From positions 1 through 34,881 of the forward strand of contig JAGXFQ010000027.1 in assembly GCA_024637145.1 (NCBI GenBank): a DNA stretch of 34,881 bases, in the 5' to 3' direction. This stretch comes from Desulfobulbaceae bacterium. Its GTDB lineage: Bacteria > Desulfobacterota > Desulfobulbia > Desulfobulbales > SURF-16. Below the pieces are notes generated by a model. The model did not search any database and was not told where the DNA came from. It saw only the letters and a list, made by a program, of their open reading frames with translations. Made by a program: the position numbers and the translations under genes. This document shows positions 17,057 to 25,944 of the stretch, piece after piece; position 1 is the stretch's first letter; each line of letters opens with the position of its first letter.

Positions 17057-17494
17057 ATGAAGAAACAAGCAGGGTTCTTTTTTTTACTCATTCTGGTGGC
17101 CGTATTTCTGGGCACTCCAGGCCAGGGGGTGGCGGCAGACCTCCCCGAGCAAAGGGTGGATCTGGCCGCAGAATTGCGCGATAAAACCTTTTTTGTCAAG
17201 GAGCGTACCCGGGACAAGAAGGCGGTAAATGAGTTTTACGCCTATTTCAAAAAAGAGGGCGAGCTGGCCATAAAATTTACCCCAACCCATTCCAAGTCTG
17301 GGCAATGGCGGGTGGATGGCCAGGATATCCTCTGCCTTACCCGTATCTGGCATAAGTCAAATCAGACCTCCCTCAATATCACCAAATGCGGGCGGTTGGT
17401 GAAGGAGAGCTCTGCTGCCTACACCTGGTATGATGAGCAGGGTGAGGTGGAGGCCCATTTCCTTCTGGCAGGGGAAGGGGAGAGATTGCCCTGA
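17057..17494 (+). CDS. Small secreted (periplasmic) protein of unknown function
   Basis: This 145-residue protein starts with a clear Sec signal peptide: MKKQ, a hydrophobic stretch AGFFFLLILVAVFLG, and a probable cut after VAA (about residue 27). The mature part is mostly beta-prone and charged, has two cysteines (Cys93, Cys111) that could form a disulfide, and contains GQWRVDGQDILCL and AYTWYDEQGE. That layout recalls small DUF995-like secreted domains, but I cannot assign a family with confidence. A GGGGGA lies about 9 nt before the ATG. It stands alone, divergent from the Fe-S gene and converging with znuB. Confidence 0.75.
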   Translation: MKKQAGFFFLLILVAVFLGTPGQGVAADLPEQRVDLAAELRDKTFFVKERTRDKKAVNEFYAYFKKEGELAIKFTPTHSKSGQWRVDGQDILCLTRIWHKSNQTSLNITKCGRLVKESSAAYTWYDEQGEVEAHFLLAGEGERLP

Positions 17495-17598
17495 TCAGGG
17501 CTGGAAGCGGCCCCTGCCGGAGCGATCTCTATAATCCTTGATTTTAAGCACACCGGCCTGCCCTGGTCAAGGGGCCGGCCCCCACCAGCAGGAGATCT

Positions 17599-18450
17599 TC
17601 ACTCCTGCTCTTTTTTCCATATCATTCTGGCGGCCATGGTGAGCAGATAGCTGAGACCGGCGATCATGACAATGGTGGGGCCGCTGGGCAGGTTGGGGCC
17701 GTAACTGACGGCCAGACCGGCTGTCACAAAGAACATGGAAAGCAGGGTGGAAATGGCCATCATCTGCCAGAGGCGGCAGGAAAAATGGCCGGCAATGGCC
17801 GCGGGCAGCGAAAAGAGGGCAATGACCAGGACAATGCCGACAATGCGGATCATTAGGACAATGGTGAGGGCGGTGAGGCAGAGGAGAATGAGAAAATAGA
17901 AGCGGGTATGCACCCCGCGCAGCCGGGCAAATTCCTCGTCAAAGCAGACGGCCAGCATCTTGTGATAGAAGAGGAGGCCCAGGGTGATCACCCCCACGTC
18001 CAGGCCCAGAATGACCCAGAGGTCCTGGCGCGAGATCATCAGGATGTTGCCGAAGAGATAGCTCATGGGATCAATATAGCCGGGGGTCTTGGCCATGAAC
18101 ATGATGCCGGCGGCCATGCCGGTCACCCACAGGGCCGAGATGATGCTGTCCTCCCGCTCCTGGGCGTGGATGGTGACCAGGCCGATGACCAGGGCCGCGG
18201 CCAGGGCGGCGATGATGGCGCCCATCATGGGGGTCAGCCAGTGCAGGCCATAGCGCTGGCTGAAAAAGAGGGCAGCGCCGATACCGCCGAGGACGCAGTG
18301 GGCAATGGCCCCGGCAATATAGGTGATCCTTTTCACCACCACGTAGGAGCCGATCACCCCGAAGGCCACTGAGGCGAGCAGGCCGGCGATCAGGGCATAG
18401 CGCAGAAAGGGGATGGCCGGATCGGTGAGGGTGATGAAGAAATCAGTCAT
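17599..18450 (-). CDS. znuB: Zinc (metal) ABC transporter permease ZnuB
   Basis: ZnuB is the membrane channel of the high-affinity zinc importer. The 283-residue protein is very hydrophobic, with about eight or nine predicted helices, and shows the ABC-3 family features FGVIGSYVVVKRITYIAGAI near the N-terminus and a RLRGVHTRFYF segment preceding the later helices. The ATG at 18450 is chosen because it overlaps the znuC stop by 8 bp, as expected in a coupled znuC-znuB pair; the frame remains open 11 codons upstream within znuC. It is the last gene of a znuA-znuC-znuB operon. Manganese or iron as substrate cannot be excluded from the permease alone. Confidence 0.9.
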   Translation of the reverse strand: MTDFFITLTDPAIPFLRYALIAGLLASVAFGVIGSYVVVKRITYIAGAIAHCVLGGIGAALFFSQRYGLHWLTPMMGAIIAALAAALVIGLVTIHAQEREDSIISALWVTGMAAGIMFMAKTPGYIDPMSYLFGNILMISRQDLWVILGLDVGVITLGLLFYHKMLAVCFDEEFARLRGVHTRFYFLILLCLTALTIVLMIRIVGIVLVIALFSLPAAIAGHFSCRLWQMMAISTLLSMFFVTAGLAVSYGPNLPSGPTIVMIAGLSYLLTMAARMIWKKEQE

Positions 18451-19201
18451 GGATGTGGCCCTGCTCTGAGCAGCAATGATCATGGCGCACCATTTTCAGG
18501 TCGCCGCCGTAGATATCCTGAATGATCTCACCGGTGATTTCACTGGTGGGGTGGATCTTGACAAAGCGGTTGACGCAGATGACCCGGTCAACCAGTTGCG
18601 ACACAAAGCCGAGATCATGGGTGACGGTGAGCACTGTTATTTTGGCGGCCAGGGTGTGCAGGATCTCCACAAGCTGGTTTTCCACGGCCGGATCCACATT
18701 GGCGGTGGGTTCGTCAAGGAGCAGGAGTTCAGGCTCGCAGGCCAGGGCCCGGGCAATGAGAACCCGCTGGCGCTGACCGCCGGAAAGGGCGCCAAAGGGC
18801 CGTGTGGCCAGGTCGGCCACCCCCATTTCCGCCAAGGCCTTGAGGGCGATTTGCCTGTTGCCTTTGGAGAAGAAACCAAAACCATGGCTGCTCAGTCTGC
18901 CCATCAGGGCCACGTCAAGGACGGTCACCGGAAAACGCTGATCATACTGGAGGTATTGCGGCATATAGCCTATCTTACGCCTGGCCTTCTCCGGCGCACG
19001 GCCTAAGACCGTAATGGTGCCGCTGCAGGGTTGCAGCAGGCCCAGGGCCAGTTTAACCAGGGTGGATTTGCCGCCGCCGTTGGGGCCCACCATGCAGATG
19101 GATTCGTGCTTCTGGACGCTGAAGGAGACATTGCTAAGCACTTCCTTGTCGTCAAAGGCAAAGGAGACATTGTCAAAGATAAGAATAGGTTCGGTCACCA
19201 T
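18443..19201 (-). CDS. znuC: Zinc ABC transporter ATP-binding protein ZnuC
   Basis: This 252-residue ATPase powers zinc import through ZnuB. Motifs are complete: Walker A GPNGGGKST (residues 39-47), Q-loop at MPQYLQ, signature LSGGQRQR (139-146), Walker B LLLLDEPTANVD (159-170) and switch His195 in THD. The C-terminus ends in a metal-ligand-rich tail with HDHCCSEQGHIHD, which could bind zinc directly. The ATG at 19201 is chosen because the following FDNVSFAF is the normal ABC N-terminus; the longer frame upstream runs back into znuA. The gap to znuA is 61 bp. Confidence 0.92.
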   Translation of the reverse strand: MVTEPILIFDNVSFAFDDKEVLSNVSFSVQKHESICMVGPNGGGKSTLVKLALGLLQPCSGTITVLGRAPEKARRKIGYMPQYLQYDQRFPVTVLDVALMGRLSSHGFGFFSKGNRQIALKALAEMGVADLATRPFGALSGGQRQRVLIARALACEPELLLLDEPTANVDPAVENQLVEILHTLAAKITVLTVTHDLGFVSQLVDRVICVNRFVKIHPTSEITGEIIQDIYGGDLKMVRHDHCCSEQGHIHD

Positions 19202-19262
19202 GGTAGCGGCTGGTTGAGGTTGATTCCCTGGCTGCGGCCAGGCAACTGCTCTGCTTTTTGTA

Positions 19263-20147
19263 TCACTTGCCAAGGCCTGCGGCAATTTTTTCCGCCATGG
19301 CCTGCAGATTGGCAAAGACATCGGCCTCCAGCGGATCCATGGTGAGCACCTCACCGTCAATGGCCTGGGCGATGCGCTGGGCCGCCCGTTTGTCAAACTG
19401 GGGCTGGATAAAAATCGCCCTGATATCTTTGGCCCTGGCCACTCTGGTGATGGCTGTCAATTGGCGGGGTGATGGGCTCTTGCCCTCAATCTCCACTGCT
19501 TCCTGGACCAGGCCGAAGCTGTCGGCAAAATAGCCGAAGGAAGGGTGGAAAACCAGGAACTGCCGGCCCTTGAAGGGGGCGAGCTGGCTGGATAGTTCCT
19601 TCTCCAGCCGGGCCAGGCGGCTAAGGAACTGGTCCAGGTTTTCCGCAAATTGGCCCTGGTTCGCCGGGGCCTCCTGACTCAGGGCTGCGCTGATATTGCG
19701 GGCCATCCGGGCCAGGGGGCTGATGCCCAGCCAGATATGGGGATCGCCTTGGCCGGTGTCGTGCTGATGAAGGGGATGCTCCTTGAGATGTCGTCTGGCA
19801 ATGCCGGCGCTGCAATCAACAACACGGAGATCGGTCTCCTCCACGGCCAGGCGGTGCAGCAGTTCTTCTTCAAAGGTCATGGCGATGGTGAAATAGATAT
19901 CGGCCTGGCTCAGGGCCACCACTTGGCGCGGGTTGGGGGAAAAGGTGTGCGGATCGCGGCCCGGCGGAATCAGGGTGTGGACGGAGACCTGGTGGCCGCC
20001 GATTTGCGCCACCACAAAAGAAACCGGCCCCAGGGAGGTGAAGACCAGCAGCTTTTCTTGGCCTGCGGCCCGGGCCGTTTCCTGCCAGGGGCAGGCCACC
20101 AGGAGAAAGAGGGCGACCAGAAGGATTTTTGTTTTGAGGAGAGTCAT
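19263..20147 (-). CDS. znuA: Zinc ABC transporter substrate-binding protein ZnuA
   Basis: ZnuA captures zinc in the periplasm and delivers it to ZnuB. The 294-residue precursor has a signal peptide; LVAC (residues 16-19) is a possible lipobox, while a signal peptidase I cut after ARAA is an alternative. Cluster A-I metal ligands are recognisable: His67 in DPHTFSP, His137 in DPHIWL, His201 in FHPSFGYF and Asp271 in MDPLEAD. A short histidine-bearing loop, EHPLHQHD (123-130), matches the His-rich loop of zinc-specific members and favours zinc over manganese. It is the first gene of the operon. I could not identify a convincing Zur operator in the 134 bp upstream, though an imperfect GCGCCAGC/GCTGGTGC hairpin lies there. 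Confidence 0.92.
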   Translation of the reverse strand: MTLLKTKILLVALFLLVACPWQETARAAGQEKLLVFTSLGPVSFVVAQIGGHQVSVHTLIPPGRDPHTFSPNPRQVVALSQADIYFTIAMTFEEELLHRLAVEETDLRVVDCSAGIARRHLKEHPLHQHDTGQGDPHIWLGISPLARMARNISAALSQEAPANQGQFAENLDQFLSRLARLEKELSSQLAPFKGRQFLVFHPSFGYFADSFGLVQEAVEIEGKSPSPRQLTAITRVARAKDIRAIFIQPQFDKRAAQRIAQAIDGEVLTMDPLEADVFANLQAMAEKIAAGLGK

Positions 20148-20281
20148 GATCTGCGGGGGGGGGAGGAATAATGGGAATAAGCACCCTTAGCGCCAGCTCA
20201 GTTGGGCTGGTGCCGCTTTGTATTAGGGACGATCAGGAGAACAAAAGAGGGAAGGCGGGCGGGGATAGCCCCGATCTTCTG

Positions 20282-20767
20282 TTATTGCGGCCTGGCCTCC
20301 CCGGGCTGCTCCCTGCTATATTGTAGCTGCAGGGCTTTAAAAAAAACAAGAAGGGTCTCATCCTTGCAGACCCGGTAGTGCTTATGGCCGGGCTTGCGGA
20401 AAAAGACCCCCAGTTCCTTTTTGCTCAGCGGCCCCCCGGCCAGGCTCATCATGTCCACAATGTCCTGGGCCTGCAGGTTTAAGGCGATCTTCAATTTTGT
20501 GAAAACAATATTGTTGGTTAAGCGCTGCTCCGGCACGGGTTGGGCCCCTTCTTTTTTGCCTCGTCTGTCATTAATAAAACCATTGAGGAAAATGGCCAGT
20601 TCCGGGTCGCTGCATTTCTGAAAGGCCGGGTCATTGTTTTTCTGCAGCCAGGCCCTGATCTGCTCCTGGCTGGTCTGCAGCCCACCCTGGGCGAATATCT
20701 CCGCCATCTTGGCCTCGCTCAGGTTGAAGGTGCTGCACAGGCGGCTCAATATATCGTTGTTATTCAC
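20282..20767 (-). CDS. DUF1456 family protein (YehS-like)
   Basis: This 161-residue protein matches the E. coli YehS/DUF1456 pattern: two repeats of about 65 residues, each starting with NNDIL- or NNIVFTKL-type helices (residues 2-70 and 84-150), with FQKCSDPELAIFLNGFINDRRGK closing the first repeat and KHYRVCKDETLLVFFKAL closing the second. Members are small cytosolic proteins of unknown biochemical function. It stands between rimO and znuA on the same strand but with gaps of 78 bp and 134 bp, so co-transcription is uncertain. Confidence 0.85.
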   Translation of the reverse strand: MNNNDILSRLCSTFNLSEAKMAEIFAQGGLQTSQEQIRAWLQKNNDPAFQKCSDPELAIFLNGFINDRRGKKEGAQPVPEQRLTNNIVFTKLKIALNLQAQDIVDMMSLAGGPLSKKELGVFFRKPGHKHYRVCKDETLLVFFKALQLQYSREQPGEARPQ

Positions 20768-20845
20768 AAGTTATGTCCTGTCTCGTTGGCGGTCTGCTCT
20801 GGCACCGCGATTTTTTCTCTCTGCAACTTGCGGCCGGGCAAGGGG

Positions 20846-22189
20846 TCAGGGAACAATATGGCCCACCAGATCATAGGTGTGGGCCTCGGTGATTTCCACC
20901 TTTACCAGGTCGCCGCTGTTGCACTGCCCTTCGGCAATATAGACGCAGCCGTCTATCTCCGGGGCCTGAAAGCGGCTGCGCCCCTCCAGGAGCAGCTCGG
21001 TCTCCTGGCTCACCCCTTCCACCAGCACCTCAAGGGTGCGTCCCACATAGCCCTGATTGATCCGGGCGGAGATGTGCGACTGGATCTCCATGAGATAGTC
21101 AAAACGCTCCTGTTTGACCTTCTCTTCCACCTGGGCCGGCAGATGCTCAGCTGCGCACCCTTCTTCGTTGCTGTAGCTGAAGACGCCGACATTATGCAGC
21201 TCATATTCCCGGAGAAAGGCGGCAATTTCTTCGACATCCTGCTCGGTTTCGCCGGGAAAGCCCACCATGAAGGTGGTGCGGATGGCAGCTGTCGGCACCT
21301 GGCTGCGGATGCGCTCGATGAGGTTATGGAGATGTTTCTTGCCAAAGGGACGGCGCATGGCCTTCAGCACCTTTTCCGAGATGTGCTGCAGGGGGATGTC
21401 CAGATAGTTGAGCAGCCGCTCTTCCCGGGCCATCAGGTCAAGGAGCTGGTCGCTGAGCCGGCCCGGATAGAGATAGAGCAGCCGCAGCCAGGGAATGGAG
21501 GAGTGGGTGAGGATCTGGTCCAGGAGATGGTGGAGGCCGGCCTGGCCGGCCCCCAGATCCAGGCCGTAGGCGGTGAGATCCTGGCCCACCAGGGTGAGCT
21601 CTTTCAGCCCCAGGCCATCAAGCTCGCCCACCTCTTGGACAATATCTTCCATGGTGCGGCTGCGCAGGGGGCCGCGGATGGCTGGAATCATGCAGTAGGC
21701 GCATCTGTTGGAGCAGCCCTCCGTGATTTTCAGATAGGCGCGATGGGGCGGGGTGGAGAGGCGGCGGGGGGTACGGCTGTCCATGACGTAGAGTGGTGGC
21801 GGGGCATGGACCAGCACCTCGCCGGTGGGCAGGCAGCTTAAGTGGGCGACAATATCCTGAAAGCCGTCTGTGCCGATGAAAAGATCCACCTCAGGAAGCT
21901 CTCCCCGCAGGCCCACGCCATAGCGCTGGACCAGACAGCCGGTGACCACCAGCTTCATGCCGGGGTGCTGCTTCTTGACGGCAACCAGATCCAGGATGGT
22001 GTCGATGGCCTCTTCCACGGCGGGCTGGATAAAACCGCAGGTGTTGACCAGCAGGATGTCGGCCTGGTCCGGCTCCTCGGTGATCAGGTAGCCTGACTCA
22101 ATGAGCAGGCCCAGCATGACCTCGGAATCCACCCGGTTTTTGGGGCAACCAAGGGTAATGGGAAATATGGTGGTGGCTGTGGTGGTCAT
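20846..22189 (-). CDS. rimO: Ribosomal protein S12 methylthiotransferase RimO
   Basis: RimO adds a methylthio group to the conserved aspartate of ribosomal protein S12 using two [4Fe-4S] clusters and SAM. The 447-residue protein has the N-terminal UPF0004 domain with Cys15, Cys51 and Cys85 (TLGCPKN, NTCGF, TGCLVQRY), the radical SAM motif C159-x3-C163-x2-C166 in EGCSNRCAYC, and a C-terminal TRAM domain (about 380-447). TLGCPKNRVDSEVM at the N-terminus separates RimO from the related MiaB. The ATG overlaps the stop of the upstream phosphorylase-like gene by 4 bp (ATGA), so the pair is translationally coupled. Confidence 0.96.
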   Translation of the reverse strand: MTTTATTIFPITLGCPKNRVDSEVMLGLLIESGYLITEEPDQADILLVNTCGFIQPAVEEAIDTILDLVAVKKQHPGMKLVVTGCLVQRYGVGLRGELPEVDLFIGTDGFQDIVAHLSCLPTGEVLVHAPPPLYVMDSRTPRRLSTPPHRAYLKITEGCSNRCAYCMIPAIRGPLRSRTMEDIVQEVGELDGLGLKELTLVGQDLTAYGLDLGAGQAGLHHLLDQILTHSSIPWLRLLYLYPGRLSDQLLDLMAREERLLNYLDIPLQHISEKVLKAMRRPFGKKHLHNLIERIRSQVPTAAIRTTFMVGFPGETEQDVEEIAAFLREYELHNVGVFSYSNEEGCAAEHLPAQVEEKVKQERFDYLMEIQSHISARINQGYVGRTLEVLVEGVSQETELLLEGRSRFQAPEIDGCVYIAEGQCNSGDLVKVEITEAHTYDLVGHIVP

Positions 22190-22980
22190 AGGCGGGGCAG
22201 GAGGGAGCTGAGGTGATCAAAAAGGGCGTGGCTTTTCTTTTTAAAGGTTTTGCTGGTGTAGCCGGGCTGCCACGATTCATGGTAGAGCTCGTCTGAGACC
22301 AGTAGCACCGCGGCCAGGTCGATCTGGCGAAAGGCTGCCACGGTACAGAGGGCGGAGAATTCCATATCCACCCCCATGATACCCTGGTCGGCAAATTTCT
22401 TTATTTTACTGGGTAGTTCCCGATAGGGGGCGTCCGTGGTCCAAAGGGGACCCTGACAGCAGGTGTGGCCGGCCCCACGCAAGGAGGCCATGATGGCGGC
22501 GCCCATGGTGGGGTCCGCCTCGGCCTTTGCCGGCAGGGGATAGTGGGCCGAGACCCCTTCTTCGCTCTGTCCCCAGGTGGGCAGCAATATATCACCCACC
22601 TTGAGCTGGGGTACCAGCGAGCCGCACCAGCCCATCACCACTATTTTTCGACAACCCAGGGCAATGAGTTTTTCCAGGGTCAGGACGGCCATGGGGGCAC
22701 CCACCGCCGGCCCGGCCCAATAGGAAAAGGGCTCCTCTTCAGCAAAGGCCATGAGCTGAGCATGGAAGAGATGGTGGATGCGGCCCCCCTTCTTTTTGGT
22801 CATGGTTGACGCATAGTGGGCCTCAAAGGGGTTGATCAGGAGCAGGCAGGGGCCGGTGATCTCCGGATCCCCGGGCAGGCGGCTGGGGCTGATGATCCCC
22901 TGTTCGTGGTCCATGGGTAACATATAGGCGGTGGTTTTTGGCCGTTTGCGGCCTGGCGCATTAATAAGGTAAAGGGCCAC
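22186..22980 (-). CDS. Nucleoside phosphorylase-superfamily protein (PNP_UDP_1-like)
   Basis: This 264-residue protein has the phosphorylase/nucleosidase fold pattern: GPAVGAPMAVLTLEKLIALG, a VVMGWCGSL substrate loop, GDILLPTWG, and DQGIMGVDMEFSAL, where VDMEFSA corresponds to the family's 'xxEMExxA' nucleoside-binding segment. It probably cleaves or phosphorolyses a purine nucleoside or nucleotide; the exact substrate cannot be told. The start is taken as GTG at 22980 with a weak AGG upstream; a later ATG at 22923 would remove 19 residues. It is the first gene of a two-gene unit with rimO. Upstream lies a 324-bp gap holding a dispersed repeat. Confidence 0.82.
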   Translation of the reverse strand: MALYLINAPGRKRPKTTAYMLPMDHEQGIISPSRLPGDPEITGPCLLLINPFEAHYASTMTKKKGGRIHHLFHAQLMAFAEEEPFSYWAGPAVGAPMAVLTLEKLIALGCRKIVVMGWCGSLVPQLKVGDILLPTWGQSEEGVSAHYPLPAKAEADPTMGAAIMASLRGAGHTCCQGPLWTTDAPYRELPSKIKKFADQGIMGVDMEFSALCTVAAFRQIDLAAVLLVSDELYHESWQPGYTSKTFKKKSHALFDHLSSLLPRL

Positions 22981-23092
22981 ATGGCCTATTGCTGGCTGCT
23001 TGGTCAGCGGTCACTATAACCAAGGTGGTGCGGAAAAGCACTGACAATAGCGGTCAAGGCCGGCTTGTGGGGAGCGGTAATGGGTCTTGCCA

Positions 23093-23276
23093 GCGCGCCT
23101 GCAAAACTCCGGTGCTCTAAGGTCTCTCTTTGTTCGCTATCTGCAGATGCGGCTTCAGGGTTCGACTCTGGTAAGCACAGCCTGCAAGACTCCGGGATGT
23201 TCCTGAATCCATGTGAAATTCCGGTCTTTGGGAAAGGGCCTGGGTGCTTTTTCGCCTCATTTTTCCTTGCAAAAGC
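23093..23276 (+). repeat. ~185-bp dispersed element, copy A (downstream of the histidine kinase)
   Basis: This stretch aligns with 26977-27164 in the same orientation. The two share, without gaps, the first ~83 bp including exact AAGGTCTCTCTT and TTCGCTATCTGC blocks. Inside each copy a GCCTGCAAAACTCCGG-like motif occurs twice with exactly 83 nt between starts (23097 and 23180 here). The minus strand is open through the repeat and would encode IPESCRLCLPES...ADSEQRETLE. It fills most of the 324-bp gap between the phosphorylase-like gene and the kinase; nothing else is recognisable there. Confidence 0.8.
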
Positions 23277-23304
23277 AGGGGCCGCTCCCTTTTTTCCCGA
23301 ACTG

Positions 23305-25944
23305 TTACAGGATGTCGGCCAGAACCTTCTCAAGGTCGCTCAGCCGGTAAGGTTTGCCCAGCATGCCGACAAAACCATAGCGTTTGTAATCAGCCATCAC
23401 CGGATCATTTGAGTAGCCGCTGGCCACAATAACCTTTGCCGCGCTATCCACCTCCAGAATTTTGGTCACGGCCTCCTTGCCCCCCATGCCCCCGGGGATG
23501 GTGAGATCCATGATCACCACGTCAAAAGGTTCACCTTGTGCCCTGGCCTCCTGGTAGCTGGCTAGAGCCTGCTCCCCGTCGACAACGGTCTGTACCCGGT
23601 GTCCCAGGATGCTGAAGATCTGGACCGCCAGTTTGCAGAGCATCTCCTCATCGTCCATAACCAGAACCTTGAGGGGAGTCTGCGCCTTTTTGTGCTCCTG
23701 ACGCGGCAGAGACGGGGCCTTGGTGCCTTGCGATACAGGCAGTTTCAAGGTGAAAACCGTGCCCTGGCCTTCGGTGGAGGAGACCAGGAGGACACCGTCA
23801 TGCTTTTTGATGATGGAATGGGAGATAGCCAGGCCCAGGCCACTGCCCAGCTCCTTGGTGGAGAAGTAGGGGTCAAAAATACTGTCAATCACCTCGGTGG
23901 GTATGCCGGGGCCGGTATCGCGGATGCTGACCTGGACGCAGGATTCGGCCGGCACAGTTATTTCATGACAGAACTGACAGTTTTTTGCTGTGATTTCAAT
24001 ATGGCCGACCCCAGGTTCCATGGCCTGGCGGGCATTAAGGATGATATTTTGGATAACCTGGCCGATCTGGCCCGGATCAATATCCACCGGCCAGAGGTCG
24101 TGGGGAGGCTCAAATTGATAACTAATGGCGCTGCCTCGGAGAGTAAAAGCGGCATTGTCCTGGATGATTTCAGCAAGATCGGTGTGTTGGCGTACTGGTT
24201 CCCCACCCCTGGCAAAGGTGAGAAGCTGCCGGGTCAGGTTCTGGGCGCGCAGGGAGGCCTTTTCCGCCTGTTCAAGCAAATTGTCGAGTTGGCTCCCCCC
24301 CTCTGCTGACAGGCGGGCCAGGTTGATATTGCCAAGGATGGCGGTGAGCAGGTTGTTGAAATCATGGGCAATGCCGCCAGCCAGAACGCTGATGGACTCC
24401 AGCTTCTTTATCTTGTGAAGCTCCTGTTCGGTTCGGAGTTTTTCAGTAACATCCCGGAAAACAAGGACAACTCCCACCAATTCGCCGTCAGGATTGTGGA
24501 TGGGGGCGGTGCTGTCCGATATAGCACGTCTGGTGCCGTTGCGGGCCACCAGAGTCGTATGCTTGGCCAGTTCCAGTTGGCGGCCTCCCTTGAGAACTTC
24601 CTGGGCCGGATCCGGGCAGGGTTCATTATTCCTGGAGTTAATGAGCTGAAAAATTTCAGGCAGGGGGCGGCCGGCGGCTTCGGACTGGCTCCATCCCGTC
24701 AGGTCCTCCGCCACCTTGTTGAGCAGAATCACCTTGCCCTGCTGGTCGGTGGTGATGACCCCGTCGCCGATGCTGCGCAGGGTGATGGCCAGCTGTTCCT
24801 TTTCGGCCGCCAGATCAAGGGCGGCCTTTTTCCGGGCCTCAATGTCTCGAACCACGGCCAGGACACAAAGGTCATCGCCGTAGCCAAATGATTGCAGGTC
24901 AACATCCACCCAGAACAGCTCACCCGTTTTACGCCTGGCATGCCACTCAAAACGTTGCGGCCCTGCCTGGGGGACCATGGCAATACGTTTCTCAGCCTCG
25001 GCACGGGTGTAAGGGGAGACGCCGGAGCTGAGATCTTCGACGTTGAGCTTCAGGGCCTCGGTCTGGTCATAGCCATACAAGGTCTGCACAGCTTTATTTA
25101 CCTCGATGATTCTAGCCGTGGCTGCCTCATGAATAAAAATTGCGTCGCCCGGCGCATTAAAGACGGCTCGATATCTTTCCTCGCGGCTCACCAGGGTGGC
25201 CACCATGTGCATGATGTCCTTTTTCAGGGTGGCCAGTTCCAGGATAAAATGGCCAGGGATCTCATTCCCATGCTGGGCGTTTGTTACCTGATCGGCAAAA
25301 TGGGTGAGACGGAGAATGGGGAGGATGAGCAGATAATGGATGGCCAGGCCAAAAAGAGAGGCAATGATTACGACAATGGCAAGGACAAGTAGAGTGATAC
25401 GGATAAAGCGGTTCTTGGGCGCCAAAAGTTCATTTTTGTCCAGGCTCAGTCCGATGTATGAGTCCCAGGGTGGATAATAGGTGGCAACGCCAATGCGCGC
25501 CTTGCCCGCCACTTTGTATTTGAAGGTGGAGAAATCCCCTTGAAGGTTGGCGAAGAAAGGGGGGAAATCAGGGGAGTCTGCCCCCTGAAAATCCGCCGAC
25601 AGAATAAGCGTGGCATCGGTGCTCACCACAAAGACAGAGCCGCTCTCTTTGTAGCGATAGCCGGCCAGGTCAAGGAGGGCATTGTCCAGGATCTCCTGGC
25701 GGTGGCTCGCTGAATCCTCCAGGCCGACCCGGGCCAGGGTATCATAGCGTCGGTTAATGGGGTCAATAAGGGAGTGCAGTTTTTCGGTGATTATTTCGCC
25801 GCCATACTGATGGGTGAGGGTGGTGATGATTGTTACCCCGGACCAGAGCAAGGGCACGGATAAAATAATAATGAGCAGGGCCATGGCGGCCAGGAAGAGG
25901 GCCTGGATCGATTTAAGCCGGCTGAGAGGCTTGGTAATGCGCAT
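23305..25944 (-). CDS. Hybrid sensor histidine kinase (sensor domain, two PAS, HisKA, HATPase, receiver)
   Basis: This 879-residue inner-membrane protein has two membrane segments (about 16-38 and 181-211) enclosing a periplasmic Cache-like sensor domain (about 45-175), then PAS 1 (255-370), PAS 2 (385-500), HisKA with phospho-acceptor His527 in GGIAHDFNN, and the ATPase core with Asn633/Asn637, DTGPGIP (676-682) and GSGLGL (700-705). A C-terminal receiver domain (about 758-879) has acidic Asp764/Asp765, phospho-acceptor Asp813 in IMDLTIPGGMGG and Lys864. It follows the binding-protein gene with no gap (TAG immediately followed by ATG). No output regulator gene is adjacent, so the target is unknown. 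The 3' end lies about 30 bp from repeat copy A. Confidence 0.93.
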   Translation of the reverse strand: MRITKPLSRLKSIQALFLAAMALLIIILSVPLLWSGVTIITTLTHQYGGEIITEKLHSLIDPINRRYDTLARVGLEDSASHRQEILDNALLDLAGYRYKESGSVFVVSTDATLILSADFQGADSPDFPPFFANLQGDFSTFKYKVAGKARIGVATYYPPWDSYIGLSLDKNELLAPKNRFIRITLLVLAIVVIIASLFGLAIHYLLILPILRLTHFADQVTNAQHGNEIPGHFILELATLKKDIMHMVATLVSREERYRAVFNAPGDAIFIHEAATARIIEVNKAVQTLYGYDQTEALKLNVEDLSSGVSPYTRAEAEKRIAMVPQAGPQRFEWHARRKTGELFWVDVDLQSFGYGDDLCVLAVVRDIEARKKAALDLAAEKEQLAITLRSIGDGVITTDQQGKVILLNKVAEDLTGWSQSEAAGRPLPEIFQLINSRNNEPCPDPAQEVLKGGRQLELAKHTTLVARNGTRRAISDSTAPIHNPDGELVGVVLVFRDVTEKLRTEQELHKIKKLESISVLAGGIAHDFNNLLTAILGNINLARLSAEGGSQLDNLLEQAEKASLRAQNLTRQLLTFARGGEPVRQHTDLAEIIQDNAAFTLRGSAISYQFEPPHDLWPVDIDPGQIGQVIQNIILNARQAMEPGVGHIEITAKNCQFCHEITVPAESCVQVSIRDTGPGIPTEVIDSIFDPYFSTKELGSGLGLAISHSIIKKHDGVLLVSSTEGQGTVFTLKLPVSQGTKAPSLPRQEHKKAQTPLKVLVMDDEEMLCKLAVQIFSILGHRVQTVVDGEQALASYQEARAQGEPFDVVIMDLTIPGGMGGKEAVTKILEVDSAAKVIVASGYSNDPVMADYKRYGFVGMLGKPYRLSDLEKVLADIL

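Noticed and set aside
20540..21841. Long plus-strand frame (433 codons) opposite rimO
   Set aside because: It is fully antisense to rimO, which has intact cysteine motifs and family length; the frame has no domain pattern.
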